Positions 9,283-18,400 of a DNA stretch of 64,000 bases are shown here, one piece after another. The stretch is from Saccharopolyspora rosea (lineage in GTDB: Bacteria; Actinomycetota; Actinomycetes; Mycobacteriales; Pseudonocardiaceae). The notes under the pieces are model-generated. The model was not told the DNA's origin. It searched no databases and worked only from the letters and a program-made list of their open reading frames with translations. Position numbers and translations under genes: made by a program. The DNA lies in assembly GCF_025643595.1 (NCBI RefSeq), contig NZ_CP102826.1:2418001-2482000 (forward strand), read 5' to 3'. Within the stretch, counting starts at the first letter, position 1; each line of letters begins with the position of its first letter.

Positions 9283-12200
9283 ATGAACGGTGAGCTGCTG
9301 GTGGTCGGTGCGGACCGGCCCGGGGCCTTCCCGTCGATCGGCTCCGCGCTCGCCGCGGCCCGTCCGGGAGCGACGATCAGCGTGCGGCCGGGCAGGTACG
9401 AGGAGAACCTCGTCGTCGACCGGATGGTCAGCATCACCGCGGACGGCGGCGAGGTGGAGGTGCACGCGGCCAAGGGGAGCGCGCTGGTCGTGGACACCGA
9501 GGGCGTGCAGCTGCGCGGCCTGCGGATCACCTGCGCCGACAGTTCGGTCCCCGCCGTGGACGTGCGGCGGGGCGAGGTCGCCCTGGACGGCTGCGGCGTC
9601 GGCGGGTCGTCGTGGGCCGCGCTGCTCACCCGGGGCGCGGGATCGGTGGCCGCCCGCGGCTGCGAGGTGACCAACGCCGCCGGCGCGGGCATCGTGATCA
9701 CCTCGTCGGCGCCGAGCACCGTGGAGGACACGGTGGTCACCGACGTGGCGTCGTCGGCGGCCGTCGTCGGCGAGGACGGTTCGCTGACGTTGCGCCGCTT
9801 CGAGGTGCGCCGCCCGGGCGGCAACGGCGTCTGCGTGAACGGCCGGGGCCGGTGCGTCGTGGAGCAGGCCGAGGTCACCGGTGCGGCCAAGCCCGCGATC
9901 GTGGCCGAGCAGCAGGCGGACCTGCGGATCACCGGGTTGACCGTGGCCGACGGCGAGAACGTCGACCTGTACCTGACCGGCGGTGCGGCGATCACCATCG
10001 CGGAGTCCCGGTTCTCCGGCGCGGCCGCGCAGTCCGCGCACATCGCCGGTGCGGCCGAACCCGAGTTGCGCCGCTGCACCTTCACCGGCGCGGGCCGTTG
10101 CGGCGTGCAGGTCACCGGGCGGGCCGCGCCCCGGCTCGTCGACTGCACCGTGGAGAGCTGCCCGGTCGGCGTCCTGGTGGACGCCGAGGCGTCGCCCCGC
10201 TTCGAGGGCACCTCGGTGCACGGCTCGACCGAGGCGGTCGCGGTGCTGTCCACCGCCGCCACGGCCCGCTTCGCCGCGTTCCACGCCACCGCCGACACCG
10301 GCGCTGGCCTGCGGCTCTCCGGAGGTGGCGCGGTCGAGTTCCACGACGCCGCCATCGAAACCCGCGGCACCGCGGTGGAACTCGCCGAGTCGGTGCGGGC
10401 GGTGTTCGTCGACGCGCGGATCAGCGCGGAGACCGAAGCCGCCCTGGCGCTGACCGGGCAGGGCCGGGCCGAGCTCACCTCGTCGCTGCTGCGCGGCGGC
10501 GGCCTGGACGTCGGCTCGGGCGAGGTGGTGGCCCGGGACAGCGAGATCGTCGACGCGGCGGCCGACGGCGTGCGGGTCGCCGCGGGCGGTTCGATCACCG
10601 GCAGCCGCTGCCGGATCCGCGGCGCGGGCGGCCACGGCGTCCACCTCGCCGACGGTGCCCGCGCGGAGCTGGTCGACTGCGAGGTGCTCGACAGCGCCGG
10701 GAACGGCGCCCACCTGGACACCGCCGAACCGGTGCGGTTGAGCCGCTGCGTGGTGCGCGGCAGCGGCGGCGTGCCGGTCCGGCGGCTCCGCGACGACCAC
10801 CAGGTCGCGGTGGAGGACCTGGAGACCGGGGCAACGGGCCAGGCGACGACGAGCGCGGTGGAGCGGCGGCCGGACCCCGAGCCCGAACCGATCGTGCCGG
10901 ACACCGGTGCCGAGGAGACCGTCCTCGACGGCCCGCTCGGCGAACTCGACGCGCTCATCGGCCTGGAAGGGGTCAAGCAGGAGGTCCGCGGGCTGATCAA
11001 CCTGCTGCGGATGGCGCAGGTCCGCCAGGAGAAGGGCCTGCCGATGCCGCCGATGAGCCGGCACCTGGTCTTCGCCGGTCCGCCCGGCACCGGTAAGACG
11101 ACGGTGGCCCGGCTCTACGGCGCGGTGCTCGGCCAGCTCGGCATCCTCTCCAGCGGCCACCTCATCGAGGCGGCCCGGGCGGACCTGGTCGGCCAGTACA
11201 TCGGTTCCACCGCCATCAAGACCACCGAGCTGGTGAGCAAGGCGATCGGCGGGGTGTTGTTCATCGACGAGGCGTACACCCTGACCGCGAACACCGGCGG
11301 TGTCGGCCCCGACTTCGGTCAGGAAGCCGTGGACGCGCTGATGAAGATGATGGAGGACCACCGCGACGAGCTGGTGGTGATCGTCGCGGGCTACTCCGAG
11401 CTGATGGAGAAGTTCCTCCAGTCCAACCCCGGCATGGCGTCCCGGTTCACCCGCACCATCGAGTTCCCCAACTACAGCGTGGAGGAACTCGTCACCATCA
11501 CGAGCAACCTGTGCCGCAAGCACTACTACGAGCTCACCGACGACGCGGTCGACGAGCTGACGAACTACTTCACCCGGGTGCCCAAGGGGGAGACGTTCGG
11601 CAACGGCCGCGTCGCCCGCAAGCTGTTCGAGGCGATGATCAGCAACCAGGCGTCGCGGCTCGCGCAGCGACCGCCCGCGCGGGACGCCGATCTGAGCAGG
11701 CTGACCGCCGAGGACATCGCCCCGCAGGTGGCGTCGCTGGAGCAGATGCCGACCGAGGAGCCCGACGCGCCGGACGCGGCCACCGACCCCGGCGCGGCGC
11801 TGCGGGCCAGCCGCAGCTGGCGCCGGTTGTCCGGGCTCGTCGGGGCCGACGAGGCGCGCCAGTCGGTGGGTGCCGCGCTGGTCTCGTTGTGCGAGCGCCG
11901 GAACCGGCGCCGCGCCCTCGGGCAGCACGGCAACGCGCTGCTGGTCGGGCCCTCGGGCAGCGGTCGCCGGGAACTCGCCCGGCTCTACGCGCAGGGGCTG
12001 TCCGAACTCGGGCTGGTGCCCATCGGACATCTCGTGCGCGCCTCGCTCGCCGGGGACCTCGGTCCACAGTGGCCGGGACAGGCGGAAAGCCTGGTGCGCA
12101 CGGCGTTCCAGCACGCGCAGGGCGGGGTGCTGGTGGTGGACGCCGACGAGGAGGGCGACGCCCAGCAGGAGGAGGCCGAGGCGCTGCTGGCCGCGCTGCG

Positions 12201-12564
12201 CGAGCACGTCGGCGACCCGGTGGTGGTGCTGACCGGCACGCGTGCCGGGGTGGACCGGCTGTTCGGGCGGGTCCGGCAGCTGGCGGAGTGCTTCGGGCAG
12301 CAGTGGGAGATCGACGCCTACTCCACGGACCACCTCGTGGAGATCGCGGTGCGGCACCTGCGCGAACGCGGGCACGACGTGCCCGCCGACGTGTGCACGG
12401 CGATGCGCGCGCACATCGAGCAATCCGGCGAGCGGACCGTGCGCGGGGTGCACCAGATGGCCCGCCGCCTGGCCAGGACGGCCGCCTCGCGCACGCTGAC
12501 GGCCGCCGACCTCACCGGCCTCGGCGGCCGGGCCGAGGTCGCCGGGCTGGCGTCGGTGGTCTGA
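9283..12564 (+). CDS. eccA: EccA-type AAA+ ATPase fused to an N-terminal right-handed beta-helix
   Basis: EccA is the cytosolic CbbX-like AAA+ ATPase of ESX systems, thought to recycle substrate or chaperone complexes. Here (1,093 residues) the usual TPR-like N-terminal half is replaced by a pectate-lyase-like beta-helix (residues ~1-520), seen as short repeating strands such as GCEVTNAAGAGIVI and CTFTGAGRCGVQVTGRAAPRLVDC. A canonical AAA module follows: Walker A GPPGTGKT at ~600-607, Walker B VLFIDEAYT at ~657-665, and CbbX-like HLIEAARADLVGQYIG. A second AAA-like module (~840-1090) has a broken P-loop, GPSGSGRR (~888-895), in which Lys is Arg, and a VLVVDADEE pseudo-Walker B. The start lies 48 bases after the previous stop with GGGTAGGG before the ATG. 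Confidence 0.9.
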   Translation: MNGELLVVGADRPGAFPSIGSALAAARPGATISVRPGRYEENLVVDRMVSITADGGEVEVHAAKGSALVVDTEGVQLRGLRITCADSSVPAVDVRRGEVALDGCGVGGSSWAALLTRGAGSVAARGCEVTNAAGAGIVITSSAPSTVEDTVVTDVASSAAVVGEDGSLTLRRFEVRRPGGNGVCVNGRGRCVVEQAEVTGAAKPAIVAEQQADLRITGLTVADGENVDLYLTGGAAITIAESRFSGAAAQSAHIAGAAEPELRRCTFTGAGRCGVQVTGRAAPRLVDCTVESCPVGVLVDAEASPRFEGTSVHGSTEAVAVLSTAATARFAAFHATADTGAGLRLSGGGAVEFHDAAIETRGTAVELAESVRAVFVDARISAETEAALALTGQGRAELTSSLLRGGGLDVGSGEVVARDSEIVDAAADGVRVAAGGSITGSRCRIRGAGGHGVHLADGARAELVDCEVLDSAGNGAHLDTAEPVRLSRCVVRGSGGVPVRRLRDDHQVAVEDLETGATGQATTSAVERRPDPEPEPIVPDTGAEETVLDGPLGELDALIGLEGVKQEVRGLINLLRMAQVRQEKGLPMPPMSRHLVFAGPPGTGKTTVARLYGAVLGQLGILSSGHLIEAARADLVGQYIGSTAIKTTELVSKAIGGVLFIDEAYTLTANTGGVGPDFGQEAVDALMKMMEDHRDELVVIVAGYSELMEKFLQSNPGMASRFTRTIEFPNYSVEELVTITSNLCRKHYYELTDDAVDELTNYFTRVPKGETFGNGRVARKLFEAMISNQASRLAQRPPARDADLSRLTAEDIAPQVASLEQMPTEEPDAPDAATDPGAALRASRSWRRLSGLVGADEARQSVGAALVSLCERRNRRRALGQHGNALLVGPSGSGRRELARLYAQGLSELGLVPIGHLVRASLAGDLGPQWPGQAESLVRTAFQHAQGGVLVVDADEEGDAQQEEAEALLAALREHVGDPVVVLTGTRAGVDRLFGRVRQLAECFGQQWEIDAYSTDHLVEIAVRHLRERGHDVPADVCTAMRAHIEQSGERTVRGVHQMARRLARTAASRTLTAADLTGLGGRAEVAGLASVV

Positions 12565-12589
12565 CGAGGCCGTGGCGCGTCGGCGCGTG

Positions 12590-12760
12590 CTCGCGGTGGT
12601 CGGGGGTGACCGTGGCGCGCCAGCGCCTCCTCGGGGGTCGCCGGGAGACGGGTGTGGCTGTGGCGCGCTTGCGCGCCTCGATGGGGGTGGTGGTCGGGAG
12701 ACGGGTGTGGCTGTGGCGCGCTTGCGCGCCTCGATGGGGGTGGTGGTCGGGAGACGGGTG
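12590..12760 (+). repeat. Intergenic 53-bp tandem repeats carrying GGCGCGC hairpins
   Basis: The gap between eccA and the YbaB-like gene (12565-12839) has no gene but holds a tandem repeat with an exact 53-base period. Two full units start at 12643 and 12696, and a 12-base stub of a third starts at 12749. A degenerate relative precedes them (~12590-12642). Each full unit contains the perfect 7-bp hairpin GGCGCGCTTGCGCGCC. The hairpins could reduce transcription between the secretion core and the downstream substrate genes. Confidence 0.8.
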
Positions 12761-12839
12761 GGCAGACCTGGTTGCCCGCCGGTACCCGCGCGGCCACGTC
12801 GTGGATCAGCTTGCTGTTGACTGGGATCGGGAGGTCATG

Positions 12840-13253
12840 ATGTCCGAAGTGGACGAGCGCAGGGTGGAGATGCTGCGCGAGGAGTACGAGCGGCAGATGG
12901 GCCGGCTTGAGGACATGCAGCGGCGGATGAAGGAGGTCAGCGCGACCGCGCTGTCCCGGCGCCGCGAGCTGTCGGTGACCGTCGACAGCCAGGGCGTGAT
13001 CACGGAGCTGAAGTTCCTCACCGACGCCTACCGCAAGCTGGCCCGCAACGAGCTGTCGGAGCTGGTGACGCGCACCATCGCCGACGCGCGGGAGAAGGCG
13101 CTCGACCAGGTCGCCGAGATCGTGGGGCCGTCGCTGCCACCCGGGCTGAACCCGAAGGACCTGCTGTCCGGTGAGGTCGGCGCGGCGGACCTGCGCCCCG
13201 ACACGTCCCGGATGCCGGACGTGCTCACCGAGCCCCGCAAGCGGCAGTTCTGA
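12840..13253 (+). CDS. YbaB/EbfC-family protein, EspL-like
   Basis: A 137-residue acidic-basic helical protein with the YbaB/EbfC layout: a coiled-coil start (residues ~5-40), the strand pair RELSVTVDSQGVITELKF, then a helix-rich end with a Pro/Arg tail. In mycobacterial ESX-1 the YbaB-like EspL stabilises and regulates co-secreted substrates, and similar proteins accompany T7SS toxin genes in other actinobacteria. Two ATGs overlap (12837 and 12840); GGGAGG at 12829-12834 is spaced correctly only for 12840. The gene follows the repeat array and is 21 bases before the next gene. A second YbaB-like paralogue lies at 48847-49350. Confidence 0.8.
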   Translation: MSEVDERRVEMLREEYERQMGRLEDMQRRMKEVSATALSRRRELSVTVDSQGVITELKFLTDAYRKLARNELSELVTRTIADAREKALDQVAEIVGPSLPPGLNPKDLLSGEVGAADLRPDTSRMPDVLTEPRKRQF

Positions 13254-13274
13254 GGAACGGGAGGAGCGAGCACC

Positions 13275-14396
13275 GTGAACCAGTTCTGGGTGGATCCCGA
13301 GGGAGTGAGCAGGCAGGCCCAGCCCTACGCGGATGTGCAGTCGCAGCTGGACGCGATCCGGGAGGACGCCACCCCGCTCGCGAGCGAGTACCAGTCGAGC
13401 TTCGGTGACGAGTCGGAGTGCAAGCGGTTCTTCCAGAACTTCAGCGACTGGCACGACCAGTTCCTCCAAGGACTCCAGCAGAAGAGCCAGGAAGCGCAGT
13501 ACTTCGGCGACGGGCTGCAGCAGAACGGGAAGGACTACGCGGGTGCCCGGGACGATGCCGACCAGCTGACGAACCGGTTCGCCGAAGCAGGGCAGCAGCG
13601 GGACGCCGAGCCGAACCAGCAGCGGGATGCCGAGGCCCCGGCCGCCGAGGACGAGCACCCCAGGACCGCCGACGGGCAGCAGCGGGACGCCGAGCTGAAC
13701 CAGCAGCGGGACGCCGAGACTCCGGCCGCCGAGGACGAGCACCCCAGGACCGCCGACGGGCAGCAGCGGGACAAGCCCCGGGAGTCGCTGGTGGCGGCGC
13801 ACGCGCACCCCGAGGGGGAGTCCGAGGATCGTCACGAGGTGCAGCCCGCGCAGGCCCCGCCGCCGCAGCCCGGCGGGGAGGATCGCCGCGAGGTGCAGCC
13901 CGCGCAGGCCCCACCGCCGCAGCCCGGCCAGGAACACCAGCTGCGCCACCTGACGGGCGGTCCGGTGCCCGGCCCCGACGGCGGATACTCGATCGACGAC
14001 GCCGAGCACGAGAACGTGGAGGTCCGGCACGGGGAGATGACCTCCAGCATGATGATGCCCCGGGTGCGCCCGGGCGAACAGCCGATGGTGCAGGGCAAGC
14101 CGCTGGCGTCCGACGAGCACGTGCTGACCGCCAACGAACTCCCCGGCGGCGCCGTGCGGCTCGGCGTCGACGGTTACTCCAAGGTCACCCCGCTGGACGG
14201 CAAGGACGTGACGCTCGGGGATCCGAACGACCCCGCGCAAGCCCGCGACTACCCGGCCGACAAGGGTCAGCAGCTGTTCCTGGTGAAGGAGAAACCCGGC
14301 GGGCAGAACCCGTCGCAGAACCCGGCGGACCACCTCTACATGGAGTTCCCCGGTGGCGATCGCCAGGCGACGTTCTTCCGCGAGGGGTCGCGGTGA
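13275..14396 (+). CDS. WXG100-like small T7SS protein with internal tandem repeats (probable partner of the giant toxin)
   Basis: A 373-residue hydrophilic protein starting at GTG with GGGAGGAGCG upstream. Residues ~1-105 are predicted helical and resemble a WXG100-type hairpin, with an acidic, aromatic first helix (FWVDPEGVSRQAQPYADVQSQ shortened here to its start). Residues ~106-170 are two 28-residue repeats rich in QQRDAE and PAAEDEHPRTADG, followed by two 18-residue repeats ending QPAQAPPPQPG. The last ~150 residues (from ~GGPVPGPDGGYSIDD) form a compact beta-rich domain I do not recognise. It lies directly between the YbaB/EspL-like gene and the giant toxin, so a role as co-secreted partner or adaptor is likely but unproven. 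Confidence 0.65.
   Translation: MNQFWVDPEGVSRQAQPYADVQSQLDAIREDATPLASEYQSSFGDESECKRFFQNFSDWHDQFLQGLQQKSQEAQYFGDGLQQNGKDYAGARDDADQLTNRFAEAGQQRDAEPNQQRDAEAPAAEDEHPRTADGQQRDAELNQQRDAETPAAEDEHPRTADGQQRDKPRESLVAAHAHPEGESEDRHEVQPAQAPPPQPGGEDRREVQPAQAPPPQPGQEHQLRHLTGGPVPGPDGGYSIDDAEHENVEVRHGEMTSSMMMPRVRPGEQPMVQGKPLASDEHVLTANELPGGAVRLGVDGYSKVTPLDGKDVTLGDPNDPAQARDYPADKGQQLFLVKEKPGGQNPSQNPADHLYMEFPGGDRQATFFREGSR
13593..13760 (+). repeat. 84-bp tandem repeat, two copies, inside the small T7SS protein gene
   Basis: The sequence cagcagcggg recurs at 13593, 13677 and 13761, an exact 84-base period in frame (28 residues). The copies differ at only a few bases, which suggests recent slippage expansion of the linker. 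Confidence 0.85.
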
Positions 14397-14410
14397 GTCG
14401 TTGATCGCGG

Positions 14411-14447
14411 GCGGTGCGGACGGCCGGACTTCGGCTGCTCGCACCGC
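14411..14447. other. Inverted repeat in the 125-bp gap before the giant gene
   Basis: GCGGTGCG (14411-14418) and CGCACCGC (14440-14447) form a perfect 8-bp stem around a 21-base loop. There is no T-run after it. It may attenuate read-through or be part of the control of the giant toxin gene. The rest of 14397-14521 shows no gene; the local sequence before the GTG start at 14522 (GGTGATGAGA) is only a weak ribosome site. Confidence 0.45.
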
Positions 14448-14521
14448 TTCGTGGCGGCGCCGCGGTCGCGTTGAGGCCGCGTCGGTGTTTGGTCCGGTTG
14501 CATTTCGAATGGTGATGAGAC

Positions 14522-15405
14522 GTGTCTGACGATTTCGTGATCCCCAAGGACGGGTTCTGGGCGCCCATCTACTATTCGATGTTCGCGACCGGGATCCAGC
14601 CGCTGTCGGCGCGGGCGAGCGAGCTCTACGCCCTGGCCGACCGGATGGAGGACTACGGCAAGCAGTACCAGCAGACGCTCAACGGCGTCGAGGGGCTGTC
14701 CTCCGGGATCGACCGGAGCCTGCAGAGCGAGACCGCGGAGGCATTCCGCAGGCGCGCCCGGGGCCTGGCCAACGACGTGTCGGACCAGGTCTCCGGGGTG
14801 AACTACCAGGCCTACCTCACGCGCCAGTTCGGCTTGAACGCCAAAGAGAACAACATGGAGGCCATGACCACGGCGGCGTGGTGGGCGGCCGAGATCTTCG
14901 CGCTGCTGGCGTCGCCGTGGGGCTGGGCGGCCCTGGGTGAGTGGATCGGGGCCGCGCGGTTGGCCATCGGCGAAATCCAGCAGTTCGGGAAGATGCAGGC
15001 CAGAACGATCTCGGACATGGTGCGCCGGGTTTCGTGGCAGGCCACCGAGGAAGCAGCCGAAGAGGCCTCCCAGACCGCGATCCCGCAGCTGTACACCACG
15101 GCCAAGAACGAACGGCACAACCCGAGCGTGAAGGACATCGGTCTCGCGGCGTTCGTCGGGTCTCTGGTCTCGCTGAACCATTCGTGGATGCACGGCGCGG
15201 CGGGGCTGAACAAGTTCACCAAGAAGTTCTCGAACACGCCGCTCGGTGCGGGTGTCATGGGCGCCTTCGCCGAGATGCCGGTCTCGTCGGGGTTCGCCAT
15301 GGTGATGGGTGGTACTCCCACACCGCACATGGACGCCCTGTCCGCCATGATCATGGACCCGGCGTCGAAGAAGGCGCACGACTGGGCGCACCACAAGAAG
15401 ATGGA
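14522..15405 (+). other. N-terminal WXG100/CpnT-like secretion domain of the giant toxin
   Basis: Residues 1-295 are almost entirely helical, with a WXG100-style hairpin ([20 protein letters not shown], then [20 protein letters not shown]) followed by hydrophobic helices ([20 protein letters not shown]) and a Gly/Ala helix near residue 250. The same arrangement is found at the N-terminus of CpnT-type and other long T7SS toxins, where it pairs with a small WXG partner and directs export. Confidence 0.75.
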
Positions 15406-18400
15406 GATGCAGCAGTCGTCGTCCGGCGGCTCGGATACCTCCCCGCTTCCGAGCACGGGCGCCGGGCCGGTCGGCGACCCGTTGGCCGGTCTCTCCGGCG
15501 ACCCGACCGGGGCGCAGAACCAGGGCGGCACCGACCAGGCTTCGTCCCCGGACGCGAAGTCCTCGGCAGCGGGCACCGCGAACCCGGACGCGAAGTCCCC
15601 GGCCGGTTCGGACGCCAAGCTCCCGGCCTCCGACTCGAAAACGCTGCCGCTGGAGGCGAAATCCCCGGTACCGGACGCGAAAACGCCCATCGCTGGCGGG
15701 AAGTCGCCCGCCGCGGCCGGGGGCACGGCGAAGTGGGACGGCGCCAAGGCTCCCGGCGTCGGCGCCGCGACCGGTGAGGACCACGCGGCGGCGCAGGATC
15801 CGCCACCGCCCTACTCGCCCGCCGGCCAGTCGCAGCCCGGCCAGGCACAGTCCGGTGCGGCCCAGTTCGGCCAGGACCAGGCCGGTGAGGCGCCGCCGCC
15901 GTACACCCCGGCGCAGACCGGGGCGCACGCCGACCCGCCGCCCGCGTACGAACCCCCCGCCGCCCAGCAGCCCGGCTCCGCTGCTCCCGGCGCGACCGGC
16001 GCGCCGCACTCCGCTGCCGGGGACCACGCGTCGAACGGCGCCACGCCGCCCGCGCAGAGCGGGGCCGCGTCCCAGACCGGTGCCGGGTCGTCCGCCGCCA
16101 CACCCGGCTCCGGCCAGAGCCCGAACGCCGACCACGCCGGTGCGACCCCGTCCACCGAGGGCGCGGGCGCCCAGAACACCGCCCAGCACGGGGCGACTCC
16201 GCCTGCGACCGGCGCCGAGCAGAATGGCGGCGCCCACCAGGTCGGCACCACGACCGGGAGCGGAGCGCAGGATCACGGCCCGAGCCAGGAACTGCCCGGC
16301 TTCGACACGACCACCCGCGAGGCACCGCACACCGCCCCGCCCGCGACCGACGGCCACGCCTCCCCGCAGCTCGCGGGCCAGCAGCCGCCCGCACCGTCGT
16401 CGTTCGACCGGAACACCGCCGTCGGGCAGTCGGACCAGCCGGAACTCCAGCACGCTCCGGCGTCGTCCCCACAGTCCGCGCACCAACCGTCCGCGCAGCC
16501 GGCCGACCAGCACGGCGCGGTCCGGCAGCAGGTCGACGCGCCGCCGCAGAGCGTCGACCAGCGGCCGGAATCCGGCCAGGTGCACGCCGACCGCCCCGCC
16601 GACGTCCGGTCCGAGCAGACCCCCGGCCACTCGGAGCAGTCCGCTCAGGCGGACCAGCACCGGTCGGACGTCCAGTCCGAGCACGCCCCGGCCGGCAGGC
16701 CGATCGGCACGAACCCGCAGTCGGGTCCGGCCACGGCCTCGCAGACGCCGACGAGCACGCAGAACCAGACGAGCCCGCAGACGTCGACGAGCACGCAAAG
16801 CCCGACGACCGCGCAAAGCCCGACGACGGCGCAGAATTCGACGACGGCGCAGAACTCGTCGAGCACGCAGTCCTCGACGACCACGCAGAACCCGACGACC
16901 ACGACGTCCCGGAGCACCGACCAGAGCCCCGCGACGTCGACGGCGCCGAAGGCGGACGGGCAGCCGCGCCCGAAGACCGACGTCGAAGCGCCGCACCTGT
17001 CGACCGAACGCGAGGCTCCGGCCTCGCACACCGAGGCGGACACCTCGCGAACGCCACTCACCTCGGACGCCCCGCCGGTCCACACCGAAGTGGACCCCCA
17101 CACCGCTGCCCACCACGACGGAACGCAGCACACCACGCACGCCGAAGTGCCCACGCACACCCCGCCGCACGCGCCGCCGACCGACACGGCGGGCCCGAGG
17201 GTGACGCAGGTGGACGTGGTGTCGGCCGATTCGGGCAACAAGGACAGCCGGTTCGTCCGGGATCTGCTGTCGGACGCGAAGAGGATCAACTCTGGGAAGT
17301 TCGCGGCCGATGTGCCGGGGCATCGGACGAACTGCTTGAACTCGACGTTGCAGCTGGCGAATGCGCGCCGGTTCCCGGGCCGGAACTTCACCGCCGATCC
17401 GAGTGGCCCGGTGCATCGGGACAAGTCCGGTGTGCCGATGACGAAGGTGTCCGATGTGGACGCCGTGGCGGACCGGGTCGCCGGGGATCCTGTTCACGAT
17501 GCGGGTCTGATGTATGTCGACCACGGGGACGGCACGGGGCACCAGGTCTACGTGGAGCGCGGGCACGACGACGCGCACCAGGACGATTCCGAGGTGCAGG
17601 TCGCCTTCGTGGACGCGTTGACCGGTGAACCGTACGACGTGAACACTCCGGCGGTCGAGGTGTGGTACGGCCCGCTGTCCACAGCGGACAAGACGGAGTT
17701 CCCGCAGGTTACCAGCCCGGTCGGACACACCGGTATTCCGGCGGACCACCGGCCGGGGCAGCCGTCGGGGATGGCCGGGCAACCCGGGCGCGCGGTGCTC
17801 CAGCGGTGGGCTTCGGAGCAGCCGGGCGACCCCGGACCGTTGATGACCGGGTATTCGCCGAGGCTGGGACGAAACATCCAGTTCTTCGCGGGAAACATCC
17901 TGTCCGCAAAAATGCCGGGGCCGGACGGAAGAACAGTCGGTCTCTACCTCGCGGAACGGCACAAGTACCGCGATGTGCTGCGGTGGTCGCAGTCACCTCG
18001 CCGCGGCATGGTCCTCATCCGGTCACTTCCCCAGGAACCGATGGAGCGCTCCTCGCGCCGCGATATCGTCGCCTTCCGCCAGCAGAACGGCTTCCAGGTC
18101 CTCGTACCCGCACCGGGGTCCGAGGATTACCGGTCGCACCCGCACGGTCCGATCGACATCATCGCGCACGGGCAGCGCGACGGGTACTTCTCCGTCGCGT
18201 TGCGCGCCCACGCGGATCTCCCGGACGGGAGCAGGGCGCCGAACGTCGACCTCCACCTGCTGGTGGACTACAAGACGCTGATGAACATCGTCGACCACAA
18301 ACCCGAGTTCCGGGAGGCCTTCCAGAACCGGCCGCACGTCTCCCTGCGCTTCCCGACCTGCTACGGCGCCTCGACGGGCGGACGTGCGTTCGACTTGGCC

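Noticed and set aside
6421-12453. 2,010-codon open frame on the minus strand opposite the ART-like protein and eccA
   Set aside because: Same GC artefact; no domain, no start region with a ribosome site, and the plus-strand genes are clear.
12643-12760. 53-bp tandem repeat as a CRISPR array
   Set aside because: Units are contiguous with no variable spacers and no cas genes nearby.
16790-16910. SPTTAQ-type repeats in the toxin linker as an independent repeat element
   Set aside because: They are in-frame low-complexity codons of the linker, not a mobile or regulatory repeat.
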